NCBI RefSeq assembly: GCF_002939305.1
Contig: NZ_MVDI01000003.1
Span: 372,001 to 436,000, forward strand
Source: Chroococcidiopsis sp. TS-821
Lineage (GTDB): Bacteria > Cyanobacteriota > Cyanobacteriia > Cyanobacteriales > Chroococcidiopsidaceae
Direction: 5' to 3'
Length of the DNA: 64,000 bases
The notes under the pieces were generated by a model. The model was not told where the DNA came from and did no database searches. It saw nothing but the letters and a program-made list of their open reading frames with translations. Shown piece by piece: positions 18,128 to 26,602 of this stretch (positions are counted from its first letter, which is position 1; every line of letters begins with the position of its first letter). The translations under genes and the position numbers were made by a program.

Positions 18128-18850
18128 ATGCAATACCCAGTTCTGAAAATTCAATCTCTCAATCACTACTACGGTAAAGGCGTTTTGCAAAAGCAAACGT
18201 TATTTGATATTAATTTAGAAATTGGTGCAGGAGAGTTTGCGATTATTACAGGACAATCAGGATCGGGAAAAACCACATTACTTAGTTTGATTGGTGGTTT
18301 GCGTTCTGTACAATCTGGAAGTATTCAGTTTCTCGGTCAAGAATTGTCTGGTGCGAGTCAGCAAAAGCTAGCACAACTGCGACGCCAAATCGGTTATATC
18401 TTTCAAGCACACAACTTACTAGGGTTTCTCACAGCACAGCAAAATGTACAAATGGCTGCGCAAGTCAACAACATTTCGATGCAAACAGCGCGATCGCGAT
18501 CGCAAACCATTCTCCAAGCCGTCGGATTAGGCGATCGCCTCAATTACTACCCCGAAAATCTCTCTGGCGGACAAAAACAACGCGTTGCGATCGCTAGGGC
18601 TTTAGTCAACCAACCTAAACTTGTCTTAGCTGACGAACCGACAGCATCTTTAGATAGCAAATCTGGTCGCGCTGTTGTTGAATTGATGCAGCATCTTGCT
18701 CAAGAACAAAGCTGTACGATTGTCATGGTGACACACGATAATCGCATTTTAGACGTGGCTGACCGGATTATTCATATGGAAGATGGTCGCTTAAGCGACA
18801 ATAATCGCTTCACATCAGATACGCACCAATTAATTCATTTTGATTCATAA
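18128..18850 (+). CDS. devA: DevA-family ABC exporter ATP-binding protein
   Basis: A 240-residue ATPase. It has Walker A GQSGSGKTT, Q-loop YIFQAHNLL, signature LSGGQKQRV, Walker B LVLADEPT and switch His in MVTHDNR, so it is a complete motor. It belongs to the LolD/MacB-like group, which matches the DevC permease fold. It is the third gene of the devBCA operon and hydrolyses ATP to drive export. Confidence 0.93.
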   Translation: MQYPVLKIQSLNHYYGKGVLQKQTLFDINLEIGAGEFAIITGQSGSGKTTLLSLIGGLRSVQSGSIQFLGQELSGASQQKLAQLRRQIGYIFQAHNLLGFLTAQQNVQMAAQVNNISMQTARSRSQTILQAVGLGDRLNYYPENLSGGQKQRVAIARALVNQPKLVLADEPTASLDSKSGRAVVELMQHLAQEQSCTIVMVTHDNRILDVADRIIHMEDGRLSDNNRFTSDTHQLIHFDS

Positions 18851-19276
18851 AGACAAAAGCCCCTCTTTCAACCAAACGTTCATCTAAAAAGGTGCGACTT
18901 GCAATTATACTCACCCCTACAATAACCAAGAAGTTACACATAACCTATACACTAATTACCCTTTTTAAAAACTTGTTCTTTGTATTTATGTGAGAAACTA
19001 TCTACAAAGATTTAAAAGGTAGTGCCTTTTGAAAGATTTTCTCTAAATTTTCACTTCAAAGCTTAGAAGATCTTGATTTCGTAGTATTTAATACAGTTTC
19101 TTTAAAAAAAAGGTCTTACTAGCTAATTCAAAATTATTTCACTATCTAAATTAGAAATAACGTTACTTGCGAATACCGTACGTATCAACCGCTTAAGAAT
19201 AAATTAATATTTGGCATTGGCAACCAACTATTTTACCTTCTCAATATGCTGTAAAGTCTTTACCAGTTTAAAAATC
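18851..19276. other. 426-bp AT-rich intergenic region
   Basis: No gene, hairpin with T tail or clear operator was recognised. The DNA is AT-rich and lacks HIP1, a break between the devBCA operon and the following cluster. Confidence 0.5.
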
Positions 19277-19813
19277 ATGAATACAGTCTTAATAGATCAT
19301 CCTCGGCATCGTCACCTACCTAGTAAACCAGAGAATAAGCTTTATCCTGCACTGCGAAAATCAGCTGGGCATGAAGTTCATTCAACGCGCCAAGGAAGGT
19401 TAGTCGCCGATGTTCAAATTCGGGGAATTTTACGTATATATTCACAAAAACGAAATGACGAACAGCTAACACCAATAATTGCTGATTACCCTGTTATTGG
19501 TAGTAACATTGTTGAAGCGGTACGCTACGTTGAGCCAAAGCAAAGTGACGATAAAGGGCTAGTTTGGATTAACAAAAAGCAATATTTTAAAAACGTACCA
19601 TCACAAGTTTGGAACTACAGTGTTGGCAACTATCAAATTTGTCAAAAATGGCTCAAAGATCGCGAAGGGTGTTATCTCAGCAGTAAAGACATTCGCCAAT
19701 ATCAGCGGATTATAACTGCATTGAACGAAATGATCGAGCTAATGGCAGGAATTGAGGCAGTATTTCAGCCTGGCTCAAAAAAAGAACAATTATTTATCGC
19801 CGCTCATCAATAA
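19277..19813 (+). CDS. Orphan type ISP restriction-enzyme C-terminal specificity-like domain
   Basis: A 178-residue protein from the ATG giving MNTVLIDHP; a longer start adds 22 residues without support. Its second half (VWINKKQYFKNVPSQVWNY, GNYQICQKWLKDREG, then DIRQYQRIITALNEMIELM) matches in style the C-terminal specificity domain of LlaBIII-type single-chain restriction-modification enzymes. The ATPase, nuclease and methylase parts are absent. It may be a remnant of such an enzyme or a stand-alone domain kept for another job. It ends 14 bp before the methyltransferase cluster, so it could be co-transcribed. The family call is from memory of the motif. Confidence 0.6.
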   Translation: MNTVLIDHPRHRHLPSKPENKLYPALRKSAGHEVHSTRQGRLVADVQIRGILRIYSQKRNDEQLTPIIADYPVIGSNIVEAVRYVEPKQSDDKGLVWINKKQYFKNVPSQVWNYSVGNYQICQKWLKDREGCYLSSKDIRQYQRIITALNEMIELMAGIEAVFQPGSKKEQLFIAAHQ

Positions 19814-19827
19814 GGCAAGGCTAAAGC

Positions 19828-20901
19828 ATGGTTTCATCGCAACACAAAACTTCAGATGTGACAATACCTCGTCCGCCAGTTGCTCAAGGCGTACCACCGC
19901 AGGTCAAAATTCTGCAAATGATGAATGCCTATCGACTTGCGCAGTCAATTTCTGTAGCAGCGAAGTTGGGTATTGCAGATTTATTGACACAACCGCAGAG
20001 TATCACAGCGTTAGCCCAAGCAACTGCAACGCACGAACAGTCACTGTATCGGTTGTTAAGAGTACTTGCTAGTTTTGATATCTTCACCGAAGACGCAAAC
20101 GGCTTATTTCACCTGACACCCAGAGGTGCATTACTGCAAAGCAACATTTCCAATTCGCTACGAGACTATGCGATTGTCGTTGGTGAAAAGTGGCACTGGC
20201 GGATGTGGGGAGGTATTCTGCACAGTATTAAAACCGGCGAACCTGCTTTTGACCATCTTTTCGGGATGGAGTTTCAAGAATACTACCAGCAAAATCCTGA
20301 AGTTGCCAAAAACTTTGATGGAGCGATGGTCAGCGCCCTAGCAATGACCGATGTTGCCATTTTAGCTAATTATGACTTCACAGCATTCGAGCGCGTTGTA
20401 GATATTGGCACAGGAAGTCAAGGCGACGGCAAACTCATTGCTTCGATATTGAAAAACAATCCATCACAACAAGGAGTTTACTTCGACACTCCAACACGTA
20501 TCGAACAAGTAAAACGGCTGATTGAAGTAACAGAATTAAGCGATCGCACTCAACTTGTCACCGGAGATGTTTTTCAATCATTTCCCCCTGATGGCGATCT
20601 TTACATCATCAAAAACCTGATTCACGACTACGACGACGATCGCGCGATCGCTATTCTCAAAAACTGCCGCCAAGCGATCGCCACACATGGCAAACTGTTA
20701 CTCATCGAGATGGTTATCCCGCCAGGTAACGAACCATCCCTAGGCAAAATCCTAGACGTAGAAGCACTCCTCATGAGTAGAGGTGCCATTGAACGCACCC
20801 AAGAACAATATCAACAACTTCTCGCCGCCGCCGGTTTTCAACTCACCAACATTATCTCATCGCGCTCTCCCATGAGCATCATCGAGTCGATACCAACATA
20901 A
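19828..20901 (+). CDS. SAM-dependent O-methyltransferase, DnrK/RdmB-like (copy 1)
   Basis: A 357-residue class I methyltransferase of the small-molecule O-methyltransferase type. An N-terminal winged-helix dimerisation domain (AAKLGIADLL, HEQSLYRLLRVLA) is followed by a Rossmann domain with motif I VVDIGTGSQGDG and the catalytic-His region IHDYDDDRAI. Relatives methylate phenolic or polyketide hydroxyls; some (RdmB) have switched to hydroxylation or decarboxylation. It opens a same-strand run of two paralogues, an ABM protein and a P450. Substrate unknown. Confidence 0.88.
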   Translation: MVSSQHKTSDVTIPRPPVAQGVPPQVKILQMMNAYRLAQSISVAAKLGIADLLTQPQSITALAQATATHEQSLYRLLRVLASFDIFTEDANGLFHLTPRGALLQSNISNSLRDYAIVVGEKWHWRMWGGILHSIKTGEPAFDHLFGMEFQEYYQQNPEVAKNFDGAMVSALAMTDVAILANYDFTAFERVVDIGTGSQGDGKLIASILKNNPSQQGVYFDTPTRIEQVKRLIEVTELSDRTQLVTGDVFQSFPPDGDLYIIKNLIHDYDDDRAIAILKNCRQAIATHGKLLLIEMVIPPGNEPSLGKILDVEALLMSRGAIERTQEQYQQLLAAAGFQLTNIISSRSPMSIIESIPT

Positions 20902-20990
20902 CCTCTCTTTATCTACCCTGCGGGAAGGCTACGCCAATGTGGTTCGTTCACTCTTTGAAACCACAATCTAAAACTCACCAATAAACCAAC

Positions 20991-21338
20991 ATGACTACAC
21001 TCACCAACAACCAAACAATCACAACAATTTCCCAAGACGCCGATCTTGTCACTCTCATCAACGTCTTCATCGTCGAACCAGAAAACCAACAATTACTCGT
21101 CGATTTATTAGTAAAAGCAACAGAAGAAGTCATGTGCAAACTTCCTGGCTTCATCTCAGCCAACATCCACAAAAGCTTAGACGGCAAACGAGTCACAAAC
21201 TACGCGCAATGGAGAAGTGTAGAAGACTTTCGCGGCATTTTTAATAATCCCGAAGCCGTATCACATATGCCCGCGATCGGCAAAATCGCCCAATCCGATC
21301 CTACACTTTACGAAATTTGCTACATCAAAAAGTCTTAG
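20991..21338 (+). CDS. ABM-fold (antibiotic biosynthesis monooxygenase-like) protein
   Basis: A 115-residue ferredoxin-like-fold protein. The core LINVFIVEPENQQLLVDLL, then GFISANIHKSLDGKRVTNYAQW and VEDF is the classic ABM pattern. Such small dimers oxidise quinol or anthrone-type substrates without cofactor, or act on heme or signalling quinones. It lies between two O-methyltransferases, which favours a biosynthetic role. Its reaction cannot be read from sequence. Confidence 0.88.
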   Translation: MTTLTNNQTITTISQDADLVTLINVFIVEPENQQLLVDLLVKATEEVMCKLPGFISANIHKSLDGKRVTNYAQWRSVEDFRGIFNNPEAVSHMPAIGKIAQSDPTLYEICYIKKS

Positions 21339-21447
21339 CAGTATTTAAAACGGTCAACACCCTGAAGAGAATGTGTTAATGCCCCTCAAAGTAGCTCAAA
21401 AGTCCTCATTTAGGAGGCAGAATTCCACACTAACAAAGAGGGATGTC

Positions 21448-22560
21448 ATGTCTCAAGTCAATCTCAAAACAAAACCCAAAAAACCTCCCATAGCCCTGAT
21501 TCAAGCAATGATGAATATTACCAGTTCATTGCAGAATTTCAGAGCCAAAATGATGCCACCACAAGTGGCAATGGTAGAAATGATCAACGCATACCAAGTA
21601 TCGCAAGCAATACACGTTGCAGCCAAACTAGGAATTGCTGACTTATTAAAAGATCGAGCTAAAAACAGCAGCGAACTAGCCCAGCTAACTGGTATGCACG
21701 AACCATCACTTTATCGCTTGTTGCGATCGCTTGCCAGTTTTGGCATCTTTGCTGAAGACGAAGATGGGCGCTTCAATTTAACACCACTAGCCGCAACGTT
21801 ACAAACTGACACCCCCAACTCGGTACGTGCTTGGGCAATTATGTCTGGTGAAAAATGGCACTGGGATTTGTGGGGAAACTTAATCGAAAGCGTCAAAACA
21901 GGTAAAACAGCCGTTGAACATACCTTTGGCAAACCGAATATATTCGAGTATTTTGTCCAAAATCCGCAAGCGGGCAATAACTTTGACGAGGCAATGACTA
22001 ATTTAGCCTCAATGAATAATAGTGCGATCGCCACAGGATACGATTTTTCAGGAATTTCTAAATTAGTTGATATCGGCGGCGGTTACGGCAGTCATTTGTC
22101 AACAATTCTCAAAGCTTATCCCGCAATCAAAGGCGTTTTATTCGATCAACCCTCTGTAATTACAGGTGCGAAAGAGTTTATCGAAGTCAATGGACTTGCA
22201 GATCGTTGCGAATTAGTTGCAGGTGACTTTTTCCAATCAGTACCATCTGGCGGTGATGCTTACCTACTCAAAACCGTAATCCACGACTGGGATGAACCCC
22301 AAGCGATCGCCATTCTCAAAAACTGTCGCCGCGCCATGGCAGAACACAGCAAGCTATTGCTAGTAGAAGCCGTTCTTCCCCCAGGAAACACGCCGTATTT
22401 CGGCAAACTTCTAGACTTAGAAATGCTCACCACCTCTGGCGGACGCGAACGTACCGAAGCAGAATATCGCACGCTTTTTGACGCCGCAGGTTTCAAACTC
22501 ACAAAAGTTTTTGCCACAGCATCCCCCTGGAAAGTAATTGAGGGTGTTGGTGTTAGCTAG
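21448..22560 (+). CDS. SAM-dependent O-methyltransferase, DnrK/RdmB-like (copy 2)
   Basis: A 370-residue paralogue of the gene at 19828. I chose the ATG at 21448 (MSQVNLKTK), preceded by an AGAGGGA ribosome site, over a GTG 75 bp upstream. The N-terminal dimerisation domain is complete. Motif I reads LVDIGGGYGSH and the catalytic region IHDWDEPQAI, so it is the most canonical of the three. It probably uses SAM to methylate a hydroxyl of the cluster product. Confidence 0.88.
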   Translation: MSQVNLKTKPKKPPIALIQAMMNITSSLQNFRAKMMPPQVAMVEMINAYQVSQAIHVAAKLGIADLLKDRAKNSSELAQLTGMHEPSLYRLLRSLASFGIFAEDEDGRFNLTPLAATLQTDTPNSVRAWAIMSGEKWHWDLWGNLIESVKTGKTAVEHTFGKPNIFEYFVQNPQAGNNFDEAMTNLASMNNSAIATGYDFSGISKLVDIGGGYGSHLSTILKAYPAIKGVLFDQPSVITGAKEFIEVNGLADRCELVAGDFFQSVPSGGDAYLLKTVIHDWDEPQAIAILKNCRRAMAEHSKLLLVEAVLPPGNTPYFGKLLDLEMLTTSGGRERTEAEYRTLFDAAGFKLTKVFATASPWKVIEGVGVS

Positions 22561-22569
22561 GAAACAAAA

Positions 22570-23607
22570 ATGACAACGACAACAAATACCGCTATGCCAC
22601 CAGATTTACCTCCACAAGTGGCAATGATGCAAATGTTAGGGGGTTTGCGGGTAGCGCGATTGATCTACGCCGCTGCTGAATTGGGAATTGCTGACTTGCT
22701 AGCTGATGGTTCCAAAAGCATCGATGAATTAGCGCAAGCAACTGATACTCATGCGCCATCACTGTATCGATTAATGCGATCGCTTGCTAGTGTAGGCATT
22801 TTTTCTGAGTACGAGCGCTGCTTTAGCTTAACGCCTTTGGCTGAGTTTCTTCAAAGTGATACACCTGATTCTGTTCGCGCTGCGGTCAAGTTTTTTGGTC
22901 AAGATTGGCACTGGAATGTTTGGGAAAATCTGCACTACAGCGTTCAAACAGGCAAACCCGCATTTGAGCATCTCTACAAACAAGGATTATTTGAATATTA
23001 CCAAGATCCTGAAGTCGCGCGCGTTTCTAGCGAGTCTAAAGCAAGTATTTCACAACGTGCAGCGCAGTCACTCCTAGCAAATTACGACTTTTCGTCGATG
23101 CACAAGGTAGTGGATATTGGAATTTATGCAAGTGCTAGCACAATTGTTGCACTTTTGCAAGCAAATCCTACATTGCAAGGGGTACTTTTTGATTTTCCCT
23201 CGGCGATCGCGGCGGCGACGCCAGCAATTGAATCCGCCCAAATCGGCGATCGCGCTCAACTTGTTGGAGGTAACTGTCTAGATGCAGTACCGAGTGGTGG
23301 TGATGCCTACATTTTGATGTTTGTCGTTCACAACTGGGACGACGATCGCGCAGTGCAACTGCTAAAAAACTGTCGCGAGGCGATGACAGCTGACGGTAAA
23401 CTGCTCATCGTAGAAATGATTATGCCTCCTGGTAATGCGCCATTTGTGGGCAAGTTAATCGACTTAGAATCGTTACTCACAACGCCTGGCGGTTACGAAC
23501 GCACCGAAGCGCAATACCGATCGCTTTTAGAAGCCGCTGGATTTAAAGTAACGCGCATTATCCCTACACAAACCGCCAATAGCATCATCGAAGCTGTACG
23601 CGCTTGA
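22570..23607 (+). CDS. O-methyltransferase paralogue with degenerate SAM motif (copy 3)
   Basis: A 345-residue paralogue starting 9 bp after copy 2. The dimerisation domain and the catalytic His (VHNWDDDRAV) are kept, but motif I reads VVDIGIYASAS, so the Gly-x-Gly loop that holds SAM is lost. All other segments align well, including the C-terminal LESLLTTPGGYERTEAQYRSLLEAAGF. It may bind SAM poorly, use a different chemistry as RdmB does, or act as a structural partner. It ends 18 bp before the P450. Confidence 0.85.
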   Translation: MTTTTNTAMPPDLPPQVAMMQMLGGLRVARLIYAAAELGIADLLADGSKSIDELAQATDTHAPSLYRLMRSLASVGIFSEYERCFSLTPLAEFLQSDTPDSVRAAVKFFGQDWHWNVWENLHYSVQTGKPAFEHLYKQGLFEYYQDPEVARVSSESKASISQRAAQSLLANYDFSSMHKVVDIGIYASASTIVALLQANPTLQGVLFDFPSAIAAATPAIESAQIGDRAQLVGGNCLDAVPSGGDAYILMFVVHNWDDDRAVQLLKNCREAMTADGKLLIVEMIMPPGNAPFVGKLIDLESLLTTPGGYERTEAQYRSLLEAAGFKVTRIIPTQTANSIIEAVRA

Positions 23608-23625
23608 ATCAAGGAGCTATTTTTA

Positions 23626-24975
23626 ATGGTTGTTCAAACAAAACCAGCATCACAATTTCAATCGGCAGAGGAGATGCCTGGTAGCTTTGGTAAGCTATTT
23701 GGAGGTGAGACAAAAGAGCTATTTAGAGACGAAGAACTGTTTTACTGGGAACACTTTCAGCGTTATGGTTCAATTTTTAAATCGCGCATCTTTGGCAAAA
23801 ATTTCGCCTTTTTGATTGGTCCTGATGCTAATCGCTTAGTATTAGCAGAAAAAGCCGATTGTCTTTCTGCACGGTTAGGTTGGATTTTTTTAGAACCTAT
23901 TTTTGGTAAAGGTTTACTGTTGCAAGATGGTGCCGAACACCAAGCAACGCGCCGCTTAATGTACCCTGCAATGCACGGGCGATCGCTTGCGAATTACTTC
24001 AACACAATCCAAGAAATTGTCGATGAATTTTTTGCAGATTGGACACCAGGAAAGACAATTTCCCTTATTGAAGAGTTTACCAATCTTTCAACAACAATTG
24101 CAATTCGCTTGATATTGGGAACAGAAACTGATAGCGAATTTACTGAAGCGATGCAGTATTTTTTAGCAATGCTCACGGGGCGACGCGCAAAGCTCAAACT
24201 TGATATTCCGCAAACTGTATACGGGCGATCGCAGCAAGCAAGACGCAACTTACAAGCTTTTTTACGGCGCAAAATTGCCCAACGCAAGCAACAAGGAGCG
24301 CTACAAGAGTCCCGCGACTTTTTAGGATTGCTACTCGCGGCTGTTGATGAAAATGGCAACTCTTTAAGTGAATCAGATATCATCGACCAACTGCTGATGG
24401 TACTCTTTGCCGGACATGAAAATCCGGCGGTACTTCTTTCGTGGTTAATGTTTGAATTAGTAGCGCATCCAGAGTGGCGCGATCGCCTCCGCAACGAATA
24501 CGCCCAAGTTGTCGGAAATGAACCCCTCAACTTATCGCATCTCAAACAACTTTCTCAAACGAGTTACGCGCTAAAAGAGGTAGAACGCCTGTATCCTCCT
24601 GTACAAAATATCTCGCGTGGCGTTGTCAAAGATATTCATTATGCAGGTTACTGCATTCCCGCAGGCTGGTACGTGGATATTTCCCCACTGCTAACGCATC
24701 GTCTTCCAGAAATTTACACCGATCCCGATTGCTTCGACCCCGATCGCTTTGCGCCACCACGCGAAGAAGATAAAAAGCACCCCTTCGCCTTAGTTGGCTT
24801 TGGTAGTGGTCCGCACAGCTGCTTAGGCTGGCAATTTGCCCAAATGGAAATGAAAATTATCCTCTCTAAGCTATTGCGCTACGACTGGAGTATATCTCCT
24901 GAACCAAGTGCCGTTTTCCCAGTACGTCAGCCTTCTAAGTTTCAAGATAGTCTTCAAGCACAAATAAATGGGTAA
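23626..24975 (+). CDS. Cytochrome P450
   Basis: A 449-residue soluble P450. The heme-binding loop FGSGPHSCLG has Cys near residue 400, the K-helix ExxR is EVER, and the meander PDRFAPP is present. The I-helix reads FAGHENPAV, so the usual Thr of the acid-alcohol pair is replaced by Asn. No membrane anchor. It is the last gene of the methyltransferase/ABM cluster and likely hydroxylates or couples the product. Redox partners are not encoded nearby. Confidence 0.92.
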   Translation: MVVQTKPASQFQSAEEMPGSFGKLFGGETKELFRDEELFYWEHFQRYGSIFKSRIFGKNFAFLIGPDANRLVLAEKADCLSARLGWIFLEPIFGKGLLLQDGAEHQATRRLMYPAMHGRSLANYFNTIQEIVDEFFADWTPGKTISLIEEFTNLSTTIAIRLILGTETDSEFTEAMQYFLAMLTGRRAKLKLDIPQTVYGRSQQARRNLQAFLRRKIAQRKQQGALQESRDFLGLLLAAVDENGNSLSESDIIDQLLMVLFAGHENPAVLLSWLMFELVAHPEWRDRLRNEYAQVVGNEPLNLSHLKQLSQTSYALKEVERLYPPVQNISRGVVKDIHYAGYCIPAGWYVDISPLLTHRLPEIYTDPDCFDPDRFAPPREEDKKHPFALVGFGSGPHSCLGWQFAQMEMKIILSKLLRYDWSISPEPSAVFPVRQPSKFQDSLQAQING

Positions 24976-25040
24976 TAGGTAACGGGTAATGGGTAATGGA
25001 AATAAATATTCTTACCAATTACCAACCTCAATATTAAATT
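24968..25040. repeat. GGTAAT-type short repeats
   Basis: Runs of GGGTAATAGGTAACGGGTAATGGGTAATGG followed by the reverse-oriented CTTACCAATTACCAACC make a loose inverted structure. The same units occur at 34318-34372 and 46080-46172, always between genes. They probably belong to a family of spacer repeats. Confidence 0.6.
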
Positions 25041-25148
25041 TGTTTTACTCACTTGCTGAGCTTTGTTAATTAGACTTTTGAGGGTTTACTCCACGGCAAT
25101 AGAAGCTATTTTAACCCCGATCTCTGACCTCTGACCCTGACCTCTGCT

Positions 25149-25799
25149 ATGCAACTTAGTTTTGTCAGTCAACCACGTTACAGGCTGCAATTTGTCGGTA
25201 AACGCACTATTGATATCTTAGGCGCTGGTATTGGAATACTTCTGCTTAGCCCTCTGATGCTGGCGATCGCGCTTGTAATTTTTCTAGACTCTCCTGGTCC
25301 TGTCTTTTTTCGTCAAGAACGTTTAGGGCGCGGTGGTAAGCCTTTCTTAATTTGGAAATTCCGCACTATGGTAGTCAATGCCGAGCAACTTTTGCAAGAC
25401 CTCGAACACTTGAACGAATCCGACGGCGGAATCCTCTTTAAAATGAAAGACGATCCCCGCGTTACACGCGTAGGTAAATTCTTGCGCCGCACAAGTTTAG
25501 ACGAGCTACCACAGTTATTTAACATTATTCAAGGTCATATGAGTTTGGTGGGTCCGCGTCCTCTACAATTACGCGACTGCACTTTAGCGATCGCGGAGTA
25601 TCAAAATGCTTTCACCAAACGTTTAGAACTCCTACCTGGTGTAACAGGCTTGTGGCAAATTAGCGGACGTAGCGAGGTGAGTTTTGACTATATGCTGCAC
25701 CTAGATGCAATTTATCGCGATCGCTGGTCTTTATGGCTCGACCTTTGGATCATTTGGCAAACCTTGATTGTCGTCATGACAGGCAAAGGCGCTTACTAA
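25149..25799 (+). CDS. Polyprenyl-phosphate sugar-1-phosphate transferase (WcaJ/UndPP family)
   Basis: A 216-residue bacterial sugar transferase. The membrane re-entrant helix KRTIDILGAGIGILLLSPLM is followed by the conserved PGPVFFRQERLGRGG, KFRTM, DELPQLFN, MSLVGPRP and PGVTGLWQISGR blocks. It transfers a sugar-1-phosphate from a nucleotide sugar to undecaprenyl phosphate and so starts exopolysaccharide or O-antigen repeat units. It has the catalytic core only, as in short family members. It may serve the same polysaccharide as the glycosyltransferases at 8.7-10.8 kb. Confidence 0.93.
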   Translation: MQLSFVSQPRYRLQFVGKRTIDILGAGIGILLLSPLMLAIALVIFLDSPGPVFFRQERLGRGGKPFLIWKFRTMVVNAEQLLQDLEHLNESDGGILFKMKDDPRVTRVGKFLRRTSLDELPQLFNIIQGHMSLVGPRPLQLRDCTLAIAEYQNAFTKRLELLPGVTGLWQISGRSEVSFDYMLHLDAIYRDRWSLWLDLWIIWQTLIVVMTGKGAY

Positions 25800-25964
25800 A
25801 TCAATACTAGTAGTTAGTTGCTAGTTGCTAAGTTCACGCAGGTGGATAGGGTTTATTGAGCCGCGATTTTTATTGCTAGGCTCCCAATTGTCAAAGTAAC
25901 ATCCAATTCATGCACGCAGTTCAAAATATCATAAGATAGACTCAGTAGATACATACGACGTGCA

Positions 25965-26600
25965 GTGCAGCCTGATTTAATAGGCTTAGAATTTACCAAG
26001 GGAGAATTGAAGCGATTAACTGGAGTCAATCCAGATAATGTATGGCGCCGCTCAATTCGGCAAAACCGAGAAAAACGCTTCAGTTTTTTATCAAACGAGT
26101 TTGTCAAAGTTTTTGTACCAACCGTTATTCTTGTTGGTCTACTTTATGCATTCGTCATTAGAACAATAGTCGGGACAACAATTGCAGGAGCGATCGCACT
26201 TTTTATTATTACATTCATTCTCATCGCCCTCGGACGTTGGATTTGGCAGCAAAGAATTTACCCGCAACCGCTCAAAAATCTCTTAAACAATGTCGATCGC
26301 TACCATCGCGTTTTACAAGAAATCGCTACGCTCGATGAAACCGCAGCGAGTACTGATGAAGTAGAACGCAATGCACTTTTACAAGCTTTACACCACTTGA
26401 GAGCCGACTTAGTTCAAGCTTTACAAATCGAAAGAAGCTTAAGGCAATCAAAACCAACCGACACGCCAATTGTACTCTCACCGCCAAAACTCACGCATAT
26501 TCAAACTCAGGAGTACGCGCCAATTGTAAATACTCTGTTGCAAATTAGCAGCAGCGTGCAAGCAGAAGTGCGAAAATTACAAGCGCAGCTTCTGAATTAA
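25965..26600 (+). CDS. Two-helix membrane protein of unknown function
   Basis: A 211-residue protein with a GTG start. Residues about 50-95 contain two adjacent membrane helices (VPTVILVGLLYAFVIRTIV, TTIAGAIALFIITFILIAL), followed by a long helical cytoplasmic tail with coiled-coil features. No catalytic motif. It ends 2 bp before the sugar-kinase-like gene, so the two are probably one operon. The function is not recognised. Confidence 0.75.
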   Translation: MQPDLIGLEFTKGELKRLTGVNPDNVWRRSIRQNREKRFSFLSNEFVKVFVPTVILVGLLYAFVIRTIVGTTIAGAIALFIITFILIALGRWIWQQRIYPQPLKNLLNNVDRYHRVLQEIATLDETAASTDEVERNALLQALHHLRADLVQALQIERSLRQSKPTDTPIVLSPPKLTHIQTQEYAPIVNTLLQISSSVQAEVRKLQAQLLN

Positions 26601-26602
26601 AG

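Noticed and set aside
23994-24545. 183-codon minus-strand frame
   Set aside because: Lies inside a clear P450 gene on the other strand; Ser/Arg-rich with no family pattern.
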